From assembly GCA_963730005.1 (NCBI GenBank), contig CAVSPO010000017.1, positions 1 to 64,000 on the forward strand: a stretch of DNA of 64,000 nucleotides, in the 5' to 3' direction. Source of the stretch: CAVSPO01 sp963730005. GTDB lineage: Bacteria; Actinomycetota; Actinomycetes; Propionibacteriales; Propionibacteriaceae. The position numbers and the translations under genes are program-made. Shown in pieces: positions 58,584-64,000 of this stretch. Every line of letters begins with the position of its first letter. Within the stretch, counting starts at the first letter, position 1. Below the pieces are notes generated by a model. That model did no database searches and was not told the DNA's origin. It was given only the letters and a program-made list of their open reading frames with translations.

Positions 58584-59443
58584 CGCGCCGCCTCCGCCCT
58601 CGCCGTCGTGCCGATAAACCGCGGGAGTGGTTTCCCGGCCGCCATCCGCTTCATCCACACCAACAGCCCGACATAGCCGGCCAGCAACAGCGCGAGGATC
58701 ATCTGCCCCACCGGGGTCGCGTACGGCTCGACGTAGTTACCGGTGAACCCGAGCACCCCCAACACGGCGACGGTGATGATGGTCACCCAACGGGCGGTGG
58801 CGCGGGGCTTGGCGCGGTCGGCCTCCACCTGCCGACGCGACCGCACGTCGGCGGCCACCGACTCGGCCAGGCTGTCCAACACCGACGCCAGACCGGGCCC
58901 CCGGCGCCGGGCGGCGAGGATCAGGTTCGCCGCGATCAAGTCCCCCGTCGCGTCATCCAGGTCGTCGGCGAACTGCCGCAACGCGGACTCGGTCGACCAA
59001 CGGGCCCGCAGACGGGCCACCAACCTCGACACCTCGGGTTTGATCGCCTCCGGTGTCGACCGCAGCGTCGCGATCAACGCCTGCTCCAGACCGACACCGG
59101 CAGTCAACACCCCCGACAGCGACCGGATCCACTCCTCCATCGCCTCCAACCGGCGAATCCTGGCCGTCTCCTCACCCGCAGACAACAGCACCGGCAGACC
59201 AACGGTTGCGGCCGGCACCAACACCAACCCCAGCAGCCAACCCGACACCAGCGCCACCACCACACCCAGGGTGAGCCCAGCCGCGAGCAACAGCTGCGTG
59301 CGCCGCGACAACCGTGGTAACGCGAACCTGGTGTTGCTGCGCGGCGCGGCTGGCTTGACGGGGGTTTTCTGGATGCCTGCGATCAGGCCGATGATGCCGA
59401 TGACCATCAGGGCGCCACCCAGGGCGGGGACCAGGACGGTCAT
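58580..59443 (-). CDS. tadB: TadB-like inner-membrane pilus assembly protein
   Basis: 287 residues from ATG 59443. Helices at the N-terminus (LVPALGGALMVIGIIGLIAG) and around residue 55-85 (LLLAAGLTLGVVVALVSGWL), a cytoplasmic F-domain (EEWIRSLSGVLTAGVGLEQA, FADDLDDATGDLIAANLILA) and two C-terminal helices (WVTIITVAVLGVLGFTGNYV; MILALLLAGYVGLLVWM). Partner of TadC. The start overlaps the CpaF stop by 4 bases. Confidence 0.82.
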   Translation of the reverse strand: MTVLVPALGGALMVIGIIGLIAGIQKTPVKPAAPRSNTRFALPRLSRRTQLLLAAGLTLGVVVALVSGWLLGLVLVPAATVGLPVLLSAGEETARIRRLEAMEEWIRSLSGVLTAGVGLEQALIATLRSTPEAIKPEVSRLVARLRARWSTESALRQFADDLDDATGDLIAANLILAARRRGPGLASVLDSLAESVAADVRSRRQVEADRAKPRATARWVTIITVAVLGVLGFTGNYVEPYATPVGQMILALLLAGYVGLLVWMKRMAAGKPLPRFIGTTARAEAAR

Positions 59444-61030
59444 GACGCCACCCGCTGGCTCTCGGCGAGATAGCCGTTCAGGTCGAACCCGTCCCGGACC
59501 AGTTCCCGGTACGCCTCCGGCATCCCCGACACCGCCCGAATCGATGTGCTGCCTCGTGGGCAGCCGAACACCGTGGTCAGCGAGTAGCCCTTCTCCCGCT
59601 CCCCCGGCTCCAGGATCACCACCTGCGAAGTCCACCGCCGCTTGATGGAGCCAGCCGCCGCTTTGTTCGACGCGGGCGTCGACGTGCACGATGATGTTCA
59701 ACGCCTCCGAGATCGCCCGCACCGCGTACTGCTCCGTCACATGGGAACCGGCCTTCATCGCACACGTGACCAGCTTCCCGACCGCACGTTCGGCGGACTC
59801 GGCGTGCGTGGTCGACAACGACCCGGTGCCGGACTGCATCGCCTCGATCATCGCCAACACCTCCGAGCCGCGGACCTCACCCACGATCTGCCTCGACAGG
59901 TTGAACCGGTACGAGTCATACAACGCGTCATCCAGGGAGAACTCGCCGGCGCGGCGCCCGCTCGGGAGCATCTCCCCACCCGGCCTCGCCTCCCACGCGT
60001 GGACGATCGGATGCCGGTCGGTCATCTCATGCAGGTGCAGCTCGTACTCGGTCTCGAACGTGCCAATAGCCTCAGTACGGGCCGATCTCCGCACACAACG
60101 CCCGCACCATCGTGGTCTTCCCCGCACCCTGCGGACCGGCCACCACAATCGACTTGCGGGCCCGCACCGCCGCCGCCAGGAAACTCGCCGCCACCTCACT
60201 CAACGAGCCCTTCGCCACCAAATCCGACAGCGTGACATCCCGCATCCGGTGTCGGCGCACCACCACCGACGGCCGCGGGGTCACCCACGCCGTCGCCGCC
60301 AACCGCGCCCCACCATCCAGCCGCAAATGCAGGCGCGGGTTCGCCTCACTGAACTGGCGGGCATTCACCTCAGACCGGGACCCCAGGAAGACCAGGAAAT
60401 CGATCAAGTCCTGGTCCGAATCCGCCACGGATGGGCCACGCTCCAGGCGGCCGTCGCCGTGTTCCAGCCACACCTCGTCAAACCCCAGGATCGTGATGTT
60501 CTCCACACTCGGGTCATCCACCAGCGGCTGCAGGCGGCCCAACCCGAACAGGGCGTCGAACACCGCCTGACCCAGCCTCGCCTGCTGCTGCCGGTCAAAC
60601 GCGCCACGACCCGAACGTCGCCTGGTCGGTGACCTCGTCGTCCAACAACTCGCCGATGATCCGCCACCCCAGCGACCGCTGCTGATCCCGGCCCAGGGAT
60701 CGGGTTCGAATCCAACCCGGCCATCAACCGCTCCGACGCCGCAGACCGCAACGCCGACACCAAACCCCAATCCACCCCATCACCCGCCGCGACGCGCCCC
60801 GCCCGATGACCATGCCCACTAATCGACACCACCCGGTGCTCGGCAGACAGCGGAGGCACCGGCGCGGGAGGCAGCGTCGACACCGGCGATGCCGACTGCA
60901 CCGGGTCGGACAGGGAGAACGTGGACCTGGTGCGGCCCGGCCGCGGCTGCACCGGCGCCGAGAACAACGGCAGGCTCATCGGATCGGTCAGATCACGGGA
61001 AGCCTCAGAAGACTGAATCCGGTCGTTCAT
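59440..61030 (-). CDS. cpaF: TadA/CpaF-type pilus assembly ATPase, three frameshifts
   Basis: About 530 codons from ATG 61030, with shifts near 60660, 60080 and 59640. Recognisable parts: PLVDDPSVENITILGFDEVW and NARQFSEANPRLHLRLDGGA (N-terminal domain), Walker A VAGPQGAGKTTMVRAL near 60130, the acidic FETEYELHLHE box, RQIVGEVRGSEVLAMIEAMQ (Walker B) and GSLSTTHAESAERAV with the His box, then a C-terminal GYSLTTVFGC. This is the secretion hexamer that powers Tad pilus assembly. All nucleotide-binding motifs survive across the shifts. Confidence 0.82.
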
Positions 61031-61836
61031 AGTGTCACCACTTCCTGCCGCGCCGACGTCTCTTGCCGCAATGCGGTTTCCTGCCTCGCTGCCGAAATCT
61101 GCTGGTCGATCGCCGCCGCCACACTCGCCAGCGATCGGACCAGCCGGCTGGTGCCGAACTTGCGGCCACCCGCCCGCCCGGCGCTCAACACCGCCGCGGC
61201 GTCCGGGTCCCAGGACAGCGTGCCGAACACCGGCAACCCCAACGTCCGGGCAACATCCCGGCCGCTGTAAGGACGGCCCTCACCCACCACCACACACCCA
61301 GCGCTCAGCGCGCCGCTACCATCCTTGGCTGCGGCCGACCAGGAAACCGCCCACTGCCGAGCCCCGGCCAGCGCGGACAGACCACTCCCGGTGACCAGCA
61401 ACCCCACATCAGCCGCGGCCACCAGTGGGGTCGGTGAATGGGCCATGCCGAGCCGGCCGGCGTCCACGATCACGTCGAGGCCGTTACGCTCCAGCCCGCG
61501 TAGTTCCACCGCAAGCGGTGCCCACACATCCACCAGGCCCGCCGCCTGCGCATGCGAGCGTGCCCCCGGCAACAACACCACGCTCGTGTCCGGCAGCGGC
61601 ATCAACACGTTGGGCAGCACCCCTGCCAGCTGGCCGTCCCGGTGCGCCAACACCAGCTGCACCATCGCGTCATTGTGGACGACCGTGCCCTGCAGGTAGC
61701 CGGCCAGGATCGCCGAACCACCCACCGGATCCGCGTCCACCAACACCACCGGACGCGGCCAACACATCGCCAACCCCAACCCGGTGGTCGTCACCCCGGG
61801 TGCCCCCGACGCGGAAGCCAAAACGATCACAGCCAT
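61027..61836 (-). CDS. cpaE: CpaE/TadZ-like ParA-family protein
   Basis: 269 residues from ATG 61836, intact. The N-terminus MAVIVLASASGAPGVTTTGL holds a deviant Walker A (SGAPGVTTT), followed by LVDADPVGGSAILAGYL and a Walker B-type DVIVDAGRLG. CpaE/TadZ proteins position the pilus machine at the membrane. Overlaps both neighbours (CpaF by 4 bases, CpaB by 1). A Gln/Ala-rich tail with repeated RQETxxRQE closes the protein. Confidence 0.78.
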   Translation of the reverse strand: MAVIVLASASGAPGVTTTGLGLAMCWPRPVVLVDADPVGGSAILAGYLQGTVVHNDAMVQLVLAHRDGQLAGVLPNVLMPLPDTSVVLLPGARSHAQAAGLVDVWAPLAVELRGLERNGLDVIVDAGRLGMAHSPTPLVAAADVGLLVTGSGLSALAGARQWAVSWSAAAKDGSGALSAGCVVVGEGRPYSGRDVARTLGLPVFGTLSWDPDAAAVLSAGRAGGRKFGTSRLVRSLASVAAAIDQQISAARQETALRQETSARQEVVTL

Positions 61837-62510
61837 CAGCGTTCCCGCGAATCCAGCACGATCGCCAACTTCCCGGACGCCGACCGGGCCGCCAACTCCG
61901 GTGCCTGAAGGGCTGCCACCTCAACCACCAGCGCCACGTTCCCCGACGTATCGACCGGCGCCACCGAGATCACCGTGCCGTCGAAGACCCGCAACTCGGC
62001 CTCCACCACGTCACCCTGCTGCCCCGGTGTCGACACCACCCTGATCGCATCCCCAACCTGCAACGCGTCCGCCGGCAGCTGACCGGCACCCAACGACAAC
62101 CCCACCACCGAGAACCCGGCATGCGGAACCACCTCAGTTGTGACCGCCGACGGCACCACCAACTGGCCGGCCCGAAGGTCAACACCGGCGCGCTGACCAA
62201 CCAGCAACCCCAAGTCCGCTGCGGGGACCACCTGCAGGGCCGGGTCCACCCCAACGCGGACGACCTGCAGCGCCTCCTCGGTGATCACCTCACCCCGGGA
62301 GATGTCGGCGCGGACCGCGATCACCTGCTGCGCATTCCCCAGGCTCGAATACGCCCACACCGACAACAACGCCCCCAACACCACCAACGCCAGGGACAGC
62401 GCAACCACCGCCGGCCGCCGACGCATCCGAGGCGGCGGCACCACCCCAGCCTCCGGCACCGACGCCCGGCCGGCCGGTTCGGCGGACCGCTTCAACCCCG
62501 TTACGGGCAC
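61836..62510 (-). CDS. CpaB/RcpC-like SAF-domain protein
   Basis: 224 residues from GTG 62510; an ATG at 62544 (KSSTIESPRP) with GGAAAGG upstream may be the true start if one base is wrong near 62515. One membrane helix (AVVALSLALVVLGALLSVWA) precedes a SAF domain (VIAVRADISRGEVITEEALQ; LVGQRAGVDLRAGQLVVPSA) and a beta-rich tail. CpaB/RcpC proteins guide Flp pilus assembly at the envelope. First of the clear tad genes here, followed directly by cpaE. Confidence 0.7.
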   Translation of the reverse strand: MPVTGLKRSAEPAGRASVPEAGVVPPPRMRRRPAVVALSLALVVLGALLSVWAYSSLGNAQQVIAVRADISRGEVITEEALQVVRVGVDPALQVVPAADLGLLVGQRAGVDLRAGQLVVPSAVTTEVVPHAGFSVVGLSLGAGQLPADALQVGDAIRVVSTPGQQGDVVEAELRVFDGTVISVAPVDTSGNVALVVEVAALQAPELAARSASGKLAIVLDSRER

Positions 62511-62562
62511 CCGGACGGGGCGACTCGATCGTGGAAGACTTCATCACTCGACTACCTTTCCG

Positions 62563-63500
62563 TCACCCGACGCGGACGACCTGAAGCTCACCGATCTGCA
62601 CGATCCGTGACTGCGTGAACTGCAACGGGATCGAACCCGAAGGCCCCGACGACGACGTCCAATCCACCGACCAATAACTCGTCGCCCGAACCGTGAACGT
62701 GCCCTGCTTCGGATAGGTGTAACCACAATCCGGGGACTCCTGACCACCATGACCATCCGTGAACGGCGTGCCGGTCGTGGTGCACGTAACGGCGCCGCCG
62801 TCACCCATCTCCCACAACACCTTCGACACACTCGCGGTCGCCGTCACTGTCACCCCACCCAACGACGCGCTACGCGTCATCGGACCGAACGACTGCTCCG
62901 ACGGGGCCTCCACCCACATCCACAACGGCAAACCAACCACACCCATCGAACCCGGCCGATCCTCCGGCACCATCCCGATCGTGATCGCCCGCAACTCCAT
63001 CTGCTCCACAATCGACTGCGCCACCACCGCCGGATCCACCGGAGCCGCCGGCCCAGCCGGCATCGAAGCCGACCAGAACAGCCCAAACGGGTTCGCCACA
63101 CCAGGAGCACCGATCCGACACGAATAGATCGCACCCTCCGTGTTCCCCTGCCACACCGCATCCGTCTTCGGAGGCTGCGGATCCGCCAACTGCACGTAAC
63201 AGAACTTGTCAGTCGACCACCAGCCATACTCCGACTCACACGGCACCACCTCATCCGGCCGAACGAAGTGATCCATGCAGGCCGAAACACTCCCGCCCTG
63301 ATCAACCACATCGACCGGAGCTGCCTGAGCAGTCGCTTGAGAACCCGCCAGAGAAACCACGAATGACGCAGACCGCTGCGATCTCTGCTCCAATACTGCC
63401 CGTCAGGGCAGGAAACGCCCGTCACGCATGTGCGACGCCGACAGGCAATATCAGGCAGGACGATCGCACCGAGAAACAGCAGGAGGATGCGCCTCAGCAT
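62563..63500 (-). CDS. Exported beta-rich protein of the Tad operon, frameshifted
   Basis: The ATG at 63500 opens a signal peptide (LRRILLLFLGAIVLPDIA); a shift near 63390 leads to the mature part: SVSACMDHFVRPDEVVPCES, YGWWSTDKFCYVQLADPQPP, AIYSCRIGAPGVANPFGLFW, and a PKD-like C-terminal part (CGYTYPKQGTFTVRATSYWS). About 310 residues. Several conserved cysteine pairs suggest disulfides outside the cell. Proteins of this kind precede cpaB in actinobacterial Tad loci; the biochemical role is unknown. The end is 18 bases before the CpaB upstream ATG. Confidence 0.6.
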
Positions 63501-63566
63501 GTCTCTGTCACCTCGTCGGTGAGCCACGTACCAGGTGTCATTCGCAGCTGGTGATCAACCTGGAAT

Positions 63567-64000
63567 TCAGTCAGGACACGCGTGGACGCCATCCGGGTTC
63601 TTCACGGAGTGACCGTCGCGTCGAGCAACGTCGACACCACTGACATCGATGCACATCGTGATGAACCACTGCGTTGGCGCTCGATCCAGCCGTGGAGCCG
63701 ACAAACGTGGGCACCTGCTCACCTGATCTGTCGCCAGCCCTCGATCGCGGTACTGCATGAGGTTGTGCTGCATCTGCGCCAAAGCCTGACCCGTCGCGAC
63801 CGTGTTCAGCTCGTTGCAGGTCGGATTCCGGGTCGATACCGAGTTTGTCCACCACACGCAAGATACGCAGACCACGCCGTCGACCGCAGCCTGCTCGCTG
63901 GCCGTCGACGGCGTCGGCATGGGCGACGGCGTCGGCGTGGGCGTCACCGACACGCTCGGGGTCGGCGCGCTCGGTGTAGGGGTCGAGTCCACCTCAGTCG
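63567..64000 (-). CDS. Secreted Pro/Thr-rich protein, 5' end outside the window
   Basis: About 144 codons are visible, open to the window edge. The first part is a low-complexity linker (TPTPSAPTPSVSVTPTPTPS), then a compact domain with NSVSTRNPTCNELNTVATGQ, LAQMQHNLMQYRDRGL and WFITMCIDVSGVDVARRDGH, ending at 63567. The tail resembles the NTF2-like lipoproteins of Actinobacteria (VxxCxDxSxxxxxxxxG). The signal peptide must lie beyond 64000. It probably starts the Tad operon or precedes it. Confidence 0.55.
   Translation of the reverse strand, partial: TEVDSTPTPSAPTPSVSVTPTPTPSPMPTPSTASEQAAVDGVVCVSCVWWTNSVSTRNPTCNELNTVATGQALAQMQHNLMQYRDRGLATDQVSRCPRLSAPRLDRAPTQWFITMCIDVSGVDVARRDGHSVKNPDGVHACPD

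Noticed and set aside
1..64000. tRNA or rRNA genes, or an attachment site in a tRNA
   Set aside because: No T-loop/CCA-type tRNA pattern or rRNA segment was noticed on reading; a dedicated tRNA search was not possible here.

Overview
High-GC actinobacterial DNA, most likely from a Propionibacteriaceae-like host: codon use is strongly GC-biased, the transfer genes are of the SCO6880/TcpC actinobacterial type, and a full Tad pilus locus is present. The combination of conjugation genes, a replication-initiator-like gene containing its own candidate origin, a Tad locus and stacked defence genes points to a large conjugative plasmid or an integrative conjugative element. No rRNA, tRNA, CRISPR array or chromosomal housekeeping gene was recognised.

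Layout. 1-1.3 kb: two toxin-antitoxin modules (higBA, relBE-like). 1.3-3.1 kb: small orphan genes and transposon remnants (S-layer-homology scrap, ExeA/TniB-type ATPase tail, IS21 IstA scrap). 3.2-20.4 kb, minus strand: a tightly coupled five-gene, DISARM-like defence operon in the order SNF2 helicase, Eco57I-type adenine methylase, 5'-nucleotidase, giant DEAD-box/DUF1998 helicase, UvrD helicase with an N-terminal RelE-like domain. 20.4-22.4 kb: an IS110-family element with a duplicated upstream end. 22.4-29.2 kb, plus strand: a zinc-finger protein, a giant MobF relaxase-helicase-primase and a prepilin peptidase. 29.4-32.1 kb: an orphan gene coupled to a WD40-repeat gene. 32.1-45.3 kb, minus strand: the transfer operon (regulator, ParA-like ATPase, VirB2-like, VirB8-like and VirB6-like proteins, SCO6880 protein, VirB4-like ATPase, three-domain wall hydrolase, replication initiator with internal iterons, coupling protein, integrase remnant). 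45.8-52 kb, plus strand: a signalling/defence-like cassette: HTH regulator, IF2N-PIN-kinase-zinc-ribbon fusion, TerY-like vWA protein, PP2C phosphatase, SIR2-TPR protein. 52.3-64 kb, minus strand: a lipoprotein, then a Tad pilus operon (CpaB, CpaE, CpaF, TadB, TadC, pilin, three TadE/G-like pseudopilins, LysM-BTAD membrane protein) and two exported proteins, the last running off the window.

The best candidate for an undescribed system is 45.8-52 kb: a kinase/phosphatase/vWA (TerY-P-type) triad in which the kinase carries a PIN nuclease and an IF2-N domain, with a regulator of the type often paired with PIN toxins and a SIR2 NADase-like protein as the last gene. The second is the DISARM-like island, which lacks a phospholipase-D (DrmC) gene but has an apparent Vsr/DUF559-like nuclease module on its fused helicase plus nucleotidase and UvrD genes.

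Caution on reading frames: many long genes are split by single-base shifts although the conserved protein continues in the next frame. Where I could compare the expected reading, most sites looked like one extra base. I therefore read most split genes as one gene carrying sequence errors and annotate them as such; real decay cannot be excluded from this sequence alone.
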